The notes: generated from the sequence alone by a model not told the origin. Shown: positions 8,666-17,820, numbered from the stretch's first letter. The stretch: DNA of 64,000 nucleotides from Bradyrhizobium arachidis (GCF_015291705.1 NZ_CP030050.1:6758001-6822000); one strand, 5' to 3'. Program-made: numbers and translations.

Positions 8666-9178
8666 CTACGTCGCCGACGCCGCGGCCGGGTGGAAGACCA
8701 GCCCGAAACCGTCGATGCAGTAGCGCAAGCCGGTCGGCTTCGGACCGTCGTCGAAGACGTGGCCGAGATGGCCGCCGCAGCGCCGGCAGTGCACCTCGGT
8801 GCGCAGCATGCCGTATGTGCGGTCCTCGGTCTTGCCGACGTTGCCTTCGATCGGCTGGTAGAAGCTCGGCCAGCCGGTGCCGCTCTCGAACTTGGTGTCG
8901 GACGCGAACAGCGGCAGGTCACAGCCGGCACAGGCGAAAACGCCCTTGCGGTGCTCCTTCAGCAGCGGGCTGGAGCCCGGCCGCTCGGTGCCGTGATTGC
9001 GCAGGATCTCATATTGCTGCGGCGTCAGCTGGGCGCGCCATTCGGCCTCCGTCTTCTCGATCTCGAACTTTTCCGCGGCCTTCTCACCAGCCTCGGCGGG
9101 GGATCCTCTCAGCCAGCGGAAGGCGGAAAGGCCGAACAGGCCGGCGGCAGTCGTTAGCAGGATGCGGCGGTCAAACAT
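8666..9178 (-). CDS. msrB: Peptide-methionine (R)-S-oxide reductase MsrB, exported by a Tat-like signal
   Basis: MsrB reduces methionine-R-sulfoxide in proteins. Two zinc-binding CxxC pairs are present (C83/C86 and C131/C134). The catalytic cysteine is C154 within RYCIDG, where most family members read RYC(I/V)NS. The usual resolving cysteine of the SGCGWPSF motif is threonine here (T101), so regeneration probably uses another thiol or thioredoxin directly. Residues 1-30 (RR at 4-5, then a hydrophobic stretch) resemble a twin-arginine signal or membrane anchor, implying action in the periplasm. The gene stands alone, with a repeat element downstream. Confidence 0.88.
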   Translation of the reverse strand: MFDRRILLTTAAGLFGLSAFRWLRGSPAEAGEKAAEKFEIEKTEAEWRAQLTPQQYEILRNHGTERPGSSPLLKEHRKGVFACAGCDLPLFASDTKFESGTGWPSFYQPIEGNVGKTEDRTYGMLRTEVHCRRCGGHLGHVFDDGPKPTGLRYCIDGFGLVFHPAAASAT

Positions 9179-9264
9179 CTCATTCTCCGTGCGCGGGAGT
9201 CCACGCCCTGAGATACGGGCTCTAACGGCCGACGTTACACTTCCGGGCGGAATTTTTCTCAGGG

Positions 9265-10722
9265 TTATTGCGAGACGCTGGCGTCCTGCGGAACCGGTTC
9301 CACGGCTTCCGGCGCAGGTTTCGGGGTCGGAGCGAGCCGAGGCCGCACGCCCGGCGGCGGACGGCGCGGGCCGGTGCCGGCGGCGCGGTTGGCTTCGGCC
9401 AGCCGTGCCTCGCGTTCCCGGTCCTTGACCCTGGCACGCTCGCGGTAGCGCGCGAGCGAGCCCGCGGCGGCGGAACTCGCCCTGCCCCAGAGCCCGACCA
9501 ATTGGCCTGCGACACGACCGGTCGCCCCGCCCGCCCAGACCAGCTCGAACGGCGAGAACAGCTTCCAGCGTTCATCGCCCCACAGGATGCTGCGCGCGAT
9601 CAGCTGCCCGGCCATGGCCGAGGTGTTCATGCCCTGGCGGCCGAACCCGCTCGCCACCCACAGGCCTTTGCGCAACTGGCCGATCTGCGGCATGCCGTGC
9701 ACGGTCTGGCCGGTGGCGCCGCCGAACATGTCGGTGATCTCGACATCGCCGAGAGCCGGGAAGATGGTGCGGATTCGCCGCTTGACGCCGCCTGCAAAGC
9801 GCTGCGGCCGTGCGGCCCAGGTGGTCTCCGGGCTCTCCCACATCAGCCGGTCGCCGTCGACGATGCGGAAATGGTCGACGCCGTCGGTATCCATCACCGA
9901 TCCCTTGAACGCGACGATCTCGTGCACGCGCTCGCCGAGCGGCGCAGTGATGCCGGCATAGCGCCAGACCGGCAGCAGCGTCTCCGACAGCCGCCGCAAG
10001 GGCGCGCCGAGATGGATGTTGCCGGCGAGCACGATGTGGGTCGCGCGCAGCCGCGCCGAGGGCGTGACGATGCGCTTGCGGATGCCGGAATGATCGATGC
10101 TGACCACCGGCGTGTCCTCGAAGATGCGGGCCCCTGCCCGCCGCGCCAGTGCCGCAAGGCCGTGCACATATTTGCGTCCGTCGACCTGGAACGCCCTGGG
10201 ATAGTACACGCCGTGGAAGTAACGATCGGTCTTGAGCGCCTCGCGGACACGATCGACCTGCCAGCCCTCGACCTCGGTGTCGAAATCCTCGTTCAGCATC
10301 TGCAACCGGCTGATCAGCCGGTCGCCGGCATCGACATTGGAGACCTCCAGCACGCCTTCGCTGAGGCCGATGCTCGGCATGTTCTCCTTGCTGGCATTGG
10401 CGCGGACGAACTCGGCGCCCTCCTTCGACAGCGTCCACAATTCGCTGGCGTCCTCGAAACCGATCCGCTCGATCAGGTCGGTGAGCGGCAGGGCAAAGCC
10501 CGGCATCACGGTGCCGAGCTGGTTGCCGGAGGCGTTCCAGCCGATATGGCGGCCCTCGAGCACCGCGACGCTGGCCCCGAGCCGGGCGGCCTCCAGCGCG
10601 ATCGAGAGGCCGGCCAGCCCGGCCCCAATCACGCAGATGTCGGCGTCGAGATCGAACGACAGCCGCACGCGGTCGCGAAAGCCGGCTTCCTGCTGGGACA
10701 CGCTTGTGAAAGTCTCGCTCAT
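9265..10722 (-). CDS. FAD-dependent oxidoreductase (DAO family)
   Basis: The 485-residue protein has an N-terminal Rossmann motif, [10 protein letters not shown] (residues 31-40), followed by an acidic ribose-binding end ([10 protein letters not shown]). The DAO-family C-terminal segment [20 protein letters not shown] is near residue 360. This is the architecture of amine or amino-acid oxidases such as gamma-glutamylputrescine oxidase (PuuB) and glycine oxidase, but no puu genes are nearby, so the substrate is unknown. A Pro/Arg-rich tail of about 60 residues is unusual and probably disordered. No signal peptide is seen, so cytoplasmic action is expected. Confidence 0.75.
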   Translation of the reverse strand: MSETFTSVSQQEAGFRDRVRLSFDLDADICVIGAGLAGLSIALEAARLGASVAVLEGRHIGWNASGNQLGTVMPGFALPLTDLIERIGFEDASELWTLSKEGAEFVRANASKENMPSIGLSEGVLEVSNVDAGDRLISRLQMLNEDFDTEVEGWQVDRVREALKTDRYFHGVYYPRAFQVDGRKYVHGLAALARRAGARIFEDTPVVSIDHSGIRKRIVTPSARLRATHIVLAGNIHLGAPLRRLSETLLPVWRYAGITAPLGERVHEIVAFKGSVMDTDGVDHFRIVDGDRLMWESPETTWAARPQRFAGGVKRRIRTIFPALGDVEITDMFGGATGQTVHGMPQIGQLRKGLWVASGFGRQGMNTSAMAGQLIARSILWGDERWKLFSPFELVWAGGATGRVAGQLVGLWGRASSAAAGSLARYRERARVKDREREARLAEANRAAGTGPRRPPPGVRPRLAPTPKPAPEAVEPVPQDASVSQ

Positions 10723-10732
10723 GCAGTTTTCT

Positions 10733-10821
10733 TAGAGCATGATCCGGAAAAGTGTGCAGCGGTTTTCAGAAAAGATCATGCGCAAAACAACAACTTAAAT
10801 CGCGATGACGATTTGTTCTAA
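10733..10821. repeat. Dispersed repeat of the GAGCATGATCCGGAAAAGTG family
   Basis: The unit begins TTAGAGCATGATCCGGAAAAG and runs through AGCGGTTTTCAGAAAAGATC to a GCGCGATGACGAT-like end. A second copy with the same internal order is at 44502-44605, and a shorter palindromic derivative lies at 47591-47656. The unit has partial dyad symmetry (GCATGATC...GATCATGC). It occupies the divergent gap between the FAD oxidoreductase and sixA genes, so their promoters may partly lie inside it. Confidence 0.75.
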
Positions 10822-10917
10822 GCCTCGTCGCGCATTAAAGACCGATCGGGCGCCTGTCACCTTGTCCTCAACGGGCGCCTGTAGATTATTTTGGACGTGG
10901 AACGATTCGAGAATGCC

Positions 10918-11454
10918 ATGCGCCGTTTGATGCTGCTGCGTCACGCCAAGACCGAGACTGACGCGCCGAGCGGCCGTGACCAGGACCGCCGGCTTGACGA
11001 CCGCGGCCACAAGGACGCCGCCCAGATGGGCGACTGGATCGCCGCGCATCCGCCCGTCCCCGAGATCGTGCTGGTGTCGCACGCCGTCCGTGCCAGGCAG
11101 ACCTGGGACATCGCCTGGGAGGCGATGAAGGACCGCGTTGCGGCGCCTGAGGTCGAGGTCCTTCCGGAACTCTACGGAGCCGATCCCGCGCAGATCCTGG
11201 AATCCATTCGCACTGCAACCGCCCCCGCCGACCCCAGGCGTTTGCTGCTGATCGGACACAATCCCGGCATGCATGAGGTCGCCCTGATGCTGATGGGCGG
11301 CGGTGATCCCGCCGGCGCCAAGGCGCTCGCCGACAATCTGCCCACCGCGGGACTTGCGATCTTCGACTTTGACGTGAAGGATTGGAGCGACGTGGCCTAC
11401 CGCCGCGGCAAACTGGTGCTGTTCGTCAGCCCCAAGCTGCTTCGATCGGGCTAG
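10918..11454 (+). CDS. sixA: SixA-type histidine phosphatase
   Basis: The protein (178 residues from this ATG) belongs to the histidine phosphatase superfamily. LLRHAKTE near the start carries the RH signature with the phospho-accepting His9, and LLLIGHNPGMHE carries the second catalytic histidine. Family members such as SixA dephosphorylate phosphohistidine on Hpt or PTS proteins. A TTG at 10891 extends the frame by nine residues, but the family pattern starts right after the ATG used here. The gene is 57 bp upstream of the usp gene and may share its transcript. The physiological substrate is unknown; an Hpt protein is encoded about 37 kb away in this window. Confidence 0.8.
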   Translation: MRRLMLLRHAKTETDAPSGRDQDRRLDDRGHKDAAQMGDWIAAHPPVPEIVLVSHAVRARQTWDIAWEAMKDRVAAPEVEVLPELYGADPAQILESIRTATAPADPRRLLLIGHNPGMHEVALMLMGGGDPAGAKALADNLPTAGLAIFDFDVKDWSDVAYRRGKLVLFVSPKLLRSG

Positions 11455-11511
11455 AGACGCGCGGGCGCCGTCTCGACCGGTCGATCCAGCCTGGTTCCTA
11501 GGGAGGCGCAG

Positions 11512-11937
11512 ATGTTCAAGTCCATCCTCGTGCCCATCGACCTCGCCGACACCGATCTCGCCAAGCCGGCGATCGCGACCGCGACAACGTTGTCGCAAAA
11601 CTGGAGCGGATCGGTCCGGCTGCTCAACGTGCTGCCGATGACGCCGGTGATGCTCGCCGAATACGTCCCGGCCGATTTCGACGAACAGCAGCGCCAAACC
11701 TCGGAAGAGGCGCTCGCCATCGTCGCGCGCGAGTCCGGCATCGAGCCGGGACGCATTTCCAGCGTGGTGCGCCAGGGCGGCATCTATCACGAGATCCTGG
11801 AGGAGGCCGCGCACATGAAGGCCGACCTGATCGTGATGACCTCGCATCGGCCGGCAATGCGCACCTATTTCCTCGGCTCCAATGCCGGGCACGTCGTGCG
11901 TTACGCCAAGTGCTCGGTGCTGGTGGTCCGGCACTGA
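11512..11937 (+). CDS. Universal stress protein (UspA family)
   Basis: The protein has 141 residues. It starts FKSILVPIDLADTDLAKPAI, the typical Usp first strand with the conserved aspartate, and ends with GSNAGHVVRYAKCSVLVVRH. That end contains the G-x9-G(S/T)-type ATP-binding segment (GSNAGHV) and the closing strand. A GGGAGG lies about 5 bases before the ATG. Usp proteins bind ATP and accumulate under stress. The membrane protein gene follows 15 bp later, so the two are probably in one transcript. Confidence 0.88.
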   Translation: MFKSILVPIDLADTDLAKPAIATATTLSQNWSGSVRLLNVLPMTPVMLAEYVPADFDEQQRQTSEEALAIVARESGIEPGRISSVVRQGGIYHEILEEAAHMKADLIVMTSHRPAMRTYFLGSNAGHVVRYAKCSVLVVRH

Positions 11938-11952
11938 ACGCGGAGCAATGCC

Positions 11953-12414
11953 GTGAAGAACTGGTGGCGCAAGTGGAGCTATGAAATCCCGCTCGCGATC
12001 GGCGATGCGTTGTGGGAGATCCTGGTCGTGCAATTCGCGGCACTGCTGGACCGGCTGACCTGGCGAAAGGTGGCGGCCCTCGCCCCGGTGGCCGTCCTGC
12101 TGCTGGCCTATTACCACAGCGTGCCGCTGCCTCCCGCGCTGATGCTGATCGGCGACCTCGTCGCCTATATCGACATCTTCTCGGTGGTGCTGATGCTCAG
12201 CATCCTGAGCCGAGCCGCGACGATCGCGTTTCTCGTGAAGCGGGCCGCTATACGCGCCGCGGCACTGCTTGCGCGCCTTCGCACCGGCATGCGGCGGATC
12301 GACCCCAGGCAGCGGCGCGGAGCGGGTTCGGCGCCGAGGCCTCGCCGCAAGCCCAACCAGTCCGAAGATGATCGAGCTTTCGGCGGGATGTGGGGTCAGG
12401 CTGCGATGGCCTGA
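11953..12414 (+). CDS. Small membrane protein of unknown function
   Basis: A 153-residue protein starting at GTG (11953); the nearby ATG at 11949 hits a stop at once. It has two hydrophobic segments (about 45-60 and 63-90) separated by a short polar turn, then an Arg/Pro-rich basic tail that looks disordered. I do not recognise a family. It follows usp closely and may be co-expressed with it. Confidence 0.55.
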   Translation: MKNWWRKWSYEIPLAIGDALWEILVVQFAALLDRLTWRKVAALAPVAVLLLAYYHSVPLPPALMLIGDLVAYIDIFSVVLMLSILSRAATIAFLVKRAAIRAAALLARLRTGMRRIDPRQRRGAGSAPRPRRKPNQSEDDRAFGGMWGQAAMA

Positions 12415-12440
12415 GCCCCGAAGTTTTCTAGAAGGCGCGC

Positions 12441-12677
12441 TTACAGATAGCGCCTCAGCTCGGCCTTGACCTGCCCGTACACCGCGTCCTCGATCTGGCT
12501 GCGGTTGATCCCGATGTCGCGCAGGGCGCGGTCGTCGAGCTCGTTCAATGTCTTGACGGCGGAGCGGCGCTCCAGGCGGTCGAACAGCGCATAGGCGGCG
12601 TTGGCAAGCGTTGCAAAAAATCCGCTCGACGAGGATGGGCGTAAGCTCCGCCCGGCAGTTTGCGAGATCGTGGTCAT
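12441..12677 (-). CDS. DUF1127 small protein
   Basis: The 78-residue protein ends in the DUF1127 pattern (LNELDDRALRDIGINRSQIE, then a short tail). This is a short basic-acidic helix motif, also called YjiS-like, seen in many small alphaproteobacterial proteins that take part in phosphate, stress or RNA-related regulation. The start is at the internal ATG with GGAGAAG 5 bases upstream rather than the longer frame to 12749. It is divergent from a MocR regulator across 186 bp that carry symmetrical sequences, so it is the obvious candidate target of that regulator. Confidence 0.82.
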   Translation of the reverse strand: MTTISQTAGRSLRPSSSSGFFATLANAAYALFDRLERRSAVKTLNELDDRALRDIGINRSQIEDAVYGQVKAELRRYL

Positions 12678-12793
12678 GTTTCTTCTCCGGCGTATCATTC
12701 CGCGCGGCGAAGCAGGTGCCGTTGGCGCAGACGCGGTCAGCGCCTGCACCTCATTTGCCGTCGGATTGCTCTCGCTCTCCTCGGCTCAATCGC

Positions 12794-12852
12794 GGAACTT
12801 GATGGAACTTAAATGCTCCAGTACACTTCTCGGAGCAAGTAAAACATTGCTC
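12794..12852. promoter_or_regulatory. Cluster of direct and inverted repeats upstream of MocR gene (candidate operator)
   Basis: GGAACTT occurs at 12794-12800 and again at 12804-12810, exactly 10 bp apart. TGCTCC (12814-12819) pairs with GGAGCA (12832-12837), and GAGCAA (12833-12838) pairs with TTGCTC (12847-12852). Only 11 bp separate the last arm from the MocR start. MocR/GntR regulators often bind such repeats next to their own gene. Binding is inferred. Confidence 0.5.
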
Positions 12853-12863
12853 TCGGTGCAATA

Positions 12864-14207
12864 ATGTCCAAGTTCGAGTACGTGAAGCTTGCCGATGCCA
12901 TTGCGGCCGATATCACTAACGGCACGTTAAGGCCCGGCGACCGGCTGCCGCCGCAGCGCAATTTTGCCTATGACCGTGGCATCGCGGTCTCGACCGCGAG
13001 CCGGGTTTATACGGAATTGCTCCGCCGCGGCCTCGTCGTCGGCGAGGTCGGCCGCGGCACCTTTATCTCCGGCGACGTCAGGCGCGAGGTCGAGACCGTC
13101 AGCGAGCCGCGCGATGCGCGGATCGACTTCGAGGTCAATTATCCGCTATTGCCGCAGCAATGGGCGATGATCGCCAAGAGCCTTGCGGGGCTGGAGCGCG
13201 TCGATGCGCTCGAATCCGCGCTGCGCGTCTCCACCAGCACCGGCACCAAGAGCGCGCGCAACGCGGCCGCCGCCTATCTCGCGCGCAAGGATTTTGCGCC
13301 GCAGGCCGAGCAGATCGTGTTCACCGCCAACGGCAAGCAATCGCTCGCGGCAGCGCTCGCCGCGCTCGTGCCCACCGGCGGCCGCTGCGGCGTCGAGGCG
13401 CTGACCTATCCTTACGTCAAGAGCATCGCCGCGCGGCTCGGCATCACGCTGGTGCCGATTCCAATGGACGAATTCGGCGCGCGGCCCGATGCGATCCAGA
13501 AGGCCCATCGCGAGGCGCATCTGTCGGCGCTGTATCTCCAGCCCATCATCCAGAACCCGCTCGGCGTCACCATGAACGCGACGCGGCGCGCCGATATCAT
13601 GCGCGTCGCCGAGAAGCTCGATCTCACCATCATCGAGGACACCGTCTACGGCTTCCTCGCCGACGACACGCCGCTGGCTGCGCTCGGACCGGACCGCTGC
13701 ATCGTCATCGACAGCCTGTCCAAGAAGGTCGCGCCGGGCCTTGCCCTCGGCATCCTGGTCGCGCCGCCGCACTTGCGCGAGAGCGTGATGAGCGCGGTGC
13801 GCACCGGCGGCTGGACCGCCTCCGGCCATGCGCTGGCGGCCGGGCAGCGGCTGATGGCCGACGGCACGGTCGCCGAGCTGACGCGGCTGAAGCGCATCGA
13901 CGCCACGCGCCGCCAACAGACCGCGGCAAGGCTGCTCGCGGGCTATCAGCACGCCGCCGATCCGCGCTCCTATCATCTCTGGCTGACGCTGCCGCCGCAC
14001 TGGCGCTCGCAGACTTTCGTGGCCGCCGCAGCCCGTCGCGGCATCGCGCTGACGCCGTCCTCCACCTTCGCGATCGCGCATGGCCATGCGCCGAATGCGG
14101 TGCGCCTCGCGCTCGCCCCACCCAGCTTCGAGCAGCTCGATTCGGGCCTGCGCACGATCGTGTCGCTGCTCGGCACCAAGGAAGAAGATTTCGACTCGAC
14201 GGAGTAG
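12864..14207 (+). CDS. MocR-type PLP-dependent transcriptional regulator (GntR family)
   Basis: The protein (447 residues) has an N-terminal GntR winged helix (about residues 1-70: DAIAADITNGTLRPGDRLPP, then STASRVYTELLRRGLVVGEV) fused to a fold type I aminotransferase-like domain. PLP-site features are present: QPIIQNPLGVTM, IIEDTVYGFL, and DSLSKKVAPG with Lys287 as the likely cofactor lysine. Such regulators sense PLP or amino compounds and activate or repress the divergent gene, here a DUF1127 gene. No good ribosome site precedes the ATG, so the message may be leaderless or weakly translated. Confidence 0.87.
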   Translation: MSKFEYVKLADAIAADITNGTLRPGDRLPPQRNFAYDRGIAVSTASRVYTELLRRGLVVGEVGRGTFISGDVRREVETVSEPRDARIDFEVNYPLLPQQWAMIAKSLAGLERVDALESALRVSTSTGTKSARNAAAAYLARKDFAPQAEQIVFTANGKQSLAAALAALVPTGGRCGVEALTYPYVKSIAARLGITLVPIPMDEFGARPDAIQKAHREAHLSALYLQPIIQNPLGVTMNATRRADIMRVAEKLDLTIIEDTVYGFLADDTPLAALGPDRCIVIDSLSKKVAPGLALGILVAPPHLRESVMSAVRTGGWTASGHALAAGQRLMADGTVAELTRLKRIDATRRQQTAARLLAGYQHAADPRSYHLWLTLPPHWRSQTFVAAAARRGIALTPSSTFAIAHGHAPNAVRLALAPPSFEQLDSGLRTIVSLLGTKEEDFDSTE

Positions 14208-14220
14208 CGCGTCGGGGAGA

Positions 14221-14802
14221 CTAAGGGAGCAGCGCCTTCGGCACGGAATCAAAACTGTAGCTCTGCGGCTGGTTGCGCCGCACGAAGCCGCCGACCTGCC
14301 AGGCGAACAGCGCGGCAAAGCCGAGGATGAACAGCACGCCCGCGAACTCGCCGATCATCAGCGCGCGGATCAGGAGTCCCGCCATCGCAACCGTCAGCAG
14401 CGCCAGGAACGCCAGCACCGCGGCATAGGTCTTAGCGCCGAGGCCCGCGGTGAGCGCCGCGCGACTGCCCGCCTTCGCCATCCGCGCATGCAATTCGAGG
14501 ATGAAGTCGCGAAACCCGTTGTCCTGCGGCGCCATCAGCGCGGCGGTCTGCCAGCTCGTCGAGAGGATTGCGATGCGGCCGCCGCCGCTGTGGCTGACAT
14601 CGGCGCGGAAGCGGTGCTGCTGCATCGAGACCGGGCGGAACGACAGCCTGACAGCACTGATCTCGTCATAGCGCCACAGGCCCGAGCGGCCGGCGATGTG
14701 CCAGGACAGCCCCTCCTGCGTCAGCTCGAAGCGATGCGCCGAGCCGATCAGCGATGCCTTGTAGGCGTAGCTCGTGGTCGCCTCGGCTCCGGAAACCTGC
14801 AT
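14221..14802 (-). CDS. Membrane protein of unknown function
   Basis: The protein has 193 residues. The N-terminal half is soluble and beta-rich, with a segment (GLWRYDEISAVRLSFRP) that resembles bacterial PH-like or YcxB-like domains. Two hydrophobic helices follow (about 125-145 and 148-170), with a short C-terminal tail. It converges on the MocR gene (13 bp apart) and is divergent from another small membrane protein gene. The PH-like reading is a guess from pattern, not a recognised family hit. Confidence 0.55.
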   Translation of the reverse strand: MQVSGAEATTSYAYKASLIGSAHRFELTQEGLSWHIAGRSGLWRYDEISAVRLSFRPVSMQQHRFRADVSHSGGGRIAILSTSWQTAALMAPQDNGFRDFILELHARMAKAGSRAALTAGLGAKTYAAVLAFLALLTVAMAGLLIRALMIGEFAGVLFILGFAALFAWQVGGFVRRNQPQSYSFDSVPKALLP

Positions 14803-14866
14803 CTCGAAATCAATCCCGTCCGCGATATGCTTGCGCGACCGCCCTCGCCCATCCTACAAGCGAGCC

Positions 14867-15301
14867 ATGGCTGAGACGACCTTTTTTCCGCGTCGCCTGA
14901 TTCTCGGCGCCGCTGTGATCTCCGGCGTGCTGCTCGCGCTCGCCGTGCACATGCTGGGCGCGCGCTATGGGCTCGACCTCGGCGGCCTCTGGCGTTCCGA
15001 TACCCACGAATTCATGCCTGCGGGCGCGGCGATCGCCTGGTGGCTGATCGCAACCGTCGGCTTCTCCGGCGGCTATTTCACGGCGAGCCTGATGCAGAGC
15101 GCCGTCGACGGCCAGATCCCGCAGCGGATGCGGCAGTTCCTGATCGCGGTCGGCGTGCTCCTGCTCGCAGGCGCGGGCCAGGCGGCCTCGGCACCGAGCC
15201 CGATCCCGACCGTCTCGGTCGTGCTCGCCGGGCTCGCCGCCCTGTGCCTCGGCGCCGTGATGGCGTTCTGCGGCGCGCATTTCGCCCTGCGCCGCGGCTG
15301 A
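14867..15301 (+). CDS. Small multi-pass membrane protein of unknown function
   Basis: A protein of 144 residues from this ATG, with about four hydrophobic segments (near 8-28, 50-68, 85-105, 112-135). The upstream in-frame extension to 14774 overlaps the divergent neighbour and looks non-coding. No motif is recognised. It ends 4 bp before the convergent GGDEF/EAL gene. Confidence 0.6.
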   Translation: MAETTFFPRRLILGAAVISGVLLALAVHMLGARYGLDLGGLWRSDTHEFMPAGAAIAWWLIATVGFSGGYFTASLMQSAVDGQIPQRMRQFLIAVGVLLLAGAGQAASAPSPIPTVSVVLAGLAALCLGAVMAFCGAHFALRRG

Positions 15302-15305
15302 CCGT

Positions 15306-17705
15306 TCAGGCGGTCGCCCGCAAACGCGGACGCTCCAGCATCAACGCCACGCCCGAGGCAGGCCGCGGCTTGCTGAACAGATAACCCTGCGCCTGGGTGC
15401 AGCCCTCGCGCCGCAGGAGCTCGAGCTGCGCATCGTTCTCGACGCCTTCCGCGGTGGTGACGATGCCGAGGCTGCGGCCAAGGCTCGTCACGGCGCGGAT
15501 GATCGCCATGGAATCCTCGCGCGTTGCGAGCTCCGACACGAACGAGCGGTCGATCTTGATCTTGTCGAACGGGAAGCTGCGCAGATAGCTCAGCGATGAA
15601 TAGCCGGTGCCGAAATCGTCGAGCGAGATTCGCACGCCCATGGCGCGCAGCTCGTGCAGCGTGGTCAGCGTCGCCTCGCTGTTCTGGAGCAGCACGGATT
15701 CGGTGATCTCGAGCTCGAGACGGCGTGCGCTCAGTCCCGAGGCGGCCAGCGCCGCGGTCACCGACGCGATCAGGTTCGGGCTCTTGAACTGCACCGGCGA
15801 CAGGTTGACGGCGACGTCGATATCGTCAGGCCAGGTGGCCGCATCGGCGCAGGCGCCGCGCAGCACGAACTCGCCGAGCTGGATGATGAGACCGGTCTCC
15901 TCGGCCAGCGGAATGAAGTTGACGGGCGAGATCAGTCCGCGCTGCGGATGGTTCCAGCGCAGCAGCGCCTCGAAGGCGACGACGCGATCGCTGGCGACGT
16001 CGCGGATCGGTTGGTAGTGCACCTCGAATTCATCGCGTTGCAGCGCCGCGCGCAGATCCATTTCCAACAGCCGCCGCGCCTGCGCGCGCGCGTCCATGCC
16101 GGTCTCGAAGAAGCGATAGGTGCCGCGGCCGTCGGCCTTGGCGCGGTACAGCGCGAGATCAGCGTTCTTCAAGAGCTCGTCCGGATTGTTGCCGTCCTGC
16201 GGCGACAGCGAGATGCCGATCGAGACGCCGATCACGATCTGATGGTCGTCGATCTCGTAGGGCGCCGAGATCACCTCGACGAGACGGCCGGCGAGCGATC
16301 TCGCCGCGGCTTCCTCGGAGCGTCCGATCTGGACCACGGCGAACTCGTCGCCACCGAGCCGCGCCACGGTGTCGTTCTCGCCGACGGTGGCCTTCAGCCT
16401 GCGGCCGACCTCCTTCAGCAGCGCATCGCCGATCGGATGGCCGAGCGAGTCGTTGATGTCCTTGAAATGATCGAGATCGAGACAGAGCACCGCGAGCTGG
16501 TCGCCCGACATGGTGCGCCGCAGTCCCTGCTCGAGCTGCTCGTGGAACAGCACGCGGTTGGGCAAACTGGTCAGCGCGTCATGGCGCGCCATGTGCGAGA
16601 TCTTGGCCTGCGCCTCCAGCCATTCGGTGATGTCCTCGAAGGTCGCGACCCAGCCGCCGCCCTGCATCGGCTGGTTGACGACGCGGATGGAGCGGCCGAG
16701 CCGGTTGACGACCTGGCTGGTCGTGCGGCCCTCGCGCGCATCGGCGACGAGACGCGCGAAGAACTCGCCCGCATCGCCCTGCCACTGGCCTTTCGCCTGC
16801 TCCTCCCGCAGCACGTCGACGAGCAGGCGCCCGGCGAGCGGAATGCCGGTGCGGCCGAGCATCGCGGCGTAGCGTTCGTTGAAGAGCTGGATCTTGCCGT
16901 CCGCATCGAACATGCACAGGCCCTGCGACATGTTCTCGAGCGCAGCATCCAGCACGACCTGCTGGCGTCCGAGCTCGCCCTTGGCACGACGGTCGAGCAC
17001 GGCGGCCGCGAGCGCGATCGCGATGATGGCAGCCGCCGCGCTGGCGGTCAGGATCGACAGCGACGCCGGCGGGATCGAAAGGCCGCTGACCACGAGCGTA
17101 GGATCGGGCGTCAGCTCCAGCGCGCCCATGGCGGTGAAATGATGCGAGACGATGGCGACCGTCAGCAGGACCGTCGCGCCGAGGGCACCGGACACGCCGT
17201 CGCGCCGTCCCGCGACAAACAGAGCGAGCGAGCCGAAGAGGATGCCGAGCAGGATCGAGACGGTCACGGTACCGGTCGCCCAGCCGACATGAGCCGGAAT
17301 CTCGAACGCCATCATGCCGGTGTAATGCATGGCGGCCACGCCGCCGCCGACAACGGCGCCACCGAGTGCAACCAGGAGCCCGCGCGTCGTCGACACCGAG
17401 ATGCTGAGACCGATGAAGGTGACTGCGATCGCAAAGATCAGCGACAGCACCGTCACGGGGATGTTGTAAGCGCCGCCGGCGCCCGGCCCGTACGCCTGCA
17501 TCGCGATGAAATGGGTCGCCCAGATGCCGCAGCCGGCAACGGCAGCATCGAGCGCAATCCACGCCACGCGAGCGCTCCCACGGGCCGCGCGGGCCCGGTG
17601 AAACAGGCTGATCGCTGCAGCGCTCGCGAGCAGACACACCGCGCCGCCAAGCGCAACAAGTCGCCAATCATGCTCGTCGGTGAGACAGTAGAGGACCTGA
17701 TACAT
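15306..17705 (-). CDS. MHYT-PAS-GGDEF-EAL cyclic-di-GMP signalling protein
   Basis: The protein (799 residues from the ATG at 17705) starts with a seven-helix MHYT sensor (about 1-215), where three repeats of the motif are visible: ATHFIAMQAY, AMHYTGMMAF and SHHFTAMGAL. MHYT domains are thought to sense O2, CO or NO through copper. A PAS-like domain follows (about 250-365), then GGDEF (about 375-540) and EAL (about 545-795). Both catalytic motifs look intact (RLGGDEFAVV and FEALLRW), so the protein may both make and degrade cyclic-di-GMP, with the net direction set by the sensor. It could link gas sensing to motility or surface attachment. Confidence 0.92.
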   Translation of the reverse strand: MYQVLYCLTDEHDWRLVALGGAVCLLASAAAISLFHRARAARGSARVAWIALDAAVAGCGIWATHFIAMQAYGPGAGGAYNIPVTVLSLIFAIAVTFIGLSISVSTTRGLLVALGGAVVGGGVAAMHYTGMMAFEIPAHVGWATGTVTVSILLGILFGSLALFVAGRRDGVSGALGATVLLTVAIVSHHFTAMGALELTPDPTLVVSGLSIPPASLSILTASAAAAIIAIALAAAVLDRRAKGELGRQQVVLDAALENMSQGLCMFDADGKIQLFNERYAAMLGRTGIPLAGRLLVDVLREEQAKGQWQGDAGEFFARLVADAREGRTTSQVVNRLGRSIRVVNQPMQGGGWVATFEDITEWLEAQAKISHMARHDALTSLPNRVLFHEQLEQGLRRTMSGDQLAVLCLDLDHFKDINDSLGHPIGDALLKEVGRRLKATVGENDTVARLGGDEFAVVQIGRSEEAAARSLAGRLVEVISAPYEIDDHQIVIGVSIGISLSPQDGNNPDELLKNADLALYRAKADGRGTYRFFETGMDARAQARRLLEMDLRAALQRDEFEVHYQPIRDVASDRVVAFEALLRWNHPQRGLISPVNFIPLAEETGLIIQLGEFVLRGACADAATWPDDIDVAVNLSPVQFKSPNLIASVTAALAASGLSARRLELEITESVLLQNSEATLTTLHELRAMGVRISLDDFGTGYSSLSYLRSFPFDKIKIDRSFVSELATREDSMAIIRAVTSLGRSLGIVTTAEGVENDAQLELLRREGCTQAQGYLFSKPRPASGVALMLERPRLRATA

Positions 17706-17792
17706 TGCCGATTCCTGTTCCACCCGACATCTGAACCGGCAGAGATGGATAGCAGGTAACCGGCTATTCAGCGGTTCGGAAAATGGTGAACA

Positions 17793-17820
17793 GACAATGT
17801 GTGCGGTCGCTCACATTGTC
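17793..17820. terminator. Strong hairpin at the 3' end of the MFS exporter gene
   Basis: GACAATGTG (17793-17801) is the exact complement of CACATTGTC (17812-17820), with a 10-base loop. It includes the stop codon of the MFS gene and lies 88 bp before the MHYT gene start on the same strand. There is no clear T-run, so it may act as a Rho-assisted terminator, an attenuator or an operator. Confidence 0.4.

Noticed and set aside
15654..17759. A 701-codon plus-strand frame opposite the MHYT-GGDEF-EAL gene
   Set aside because: The sense gene has four recognisable domains; the antisense product has none.
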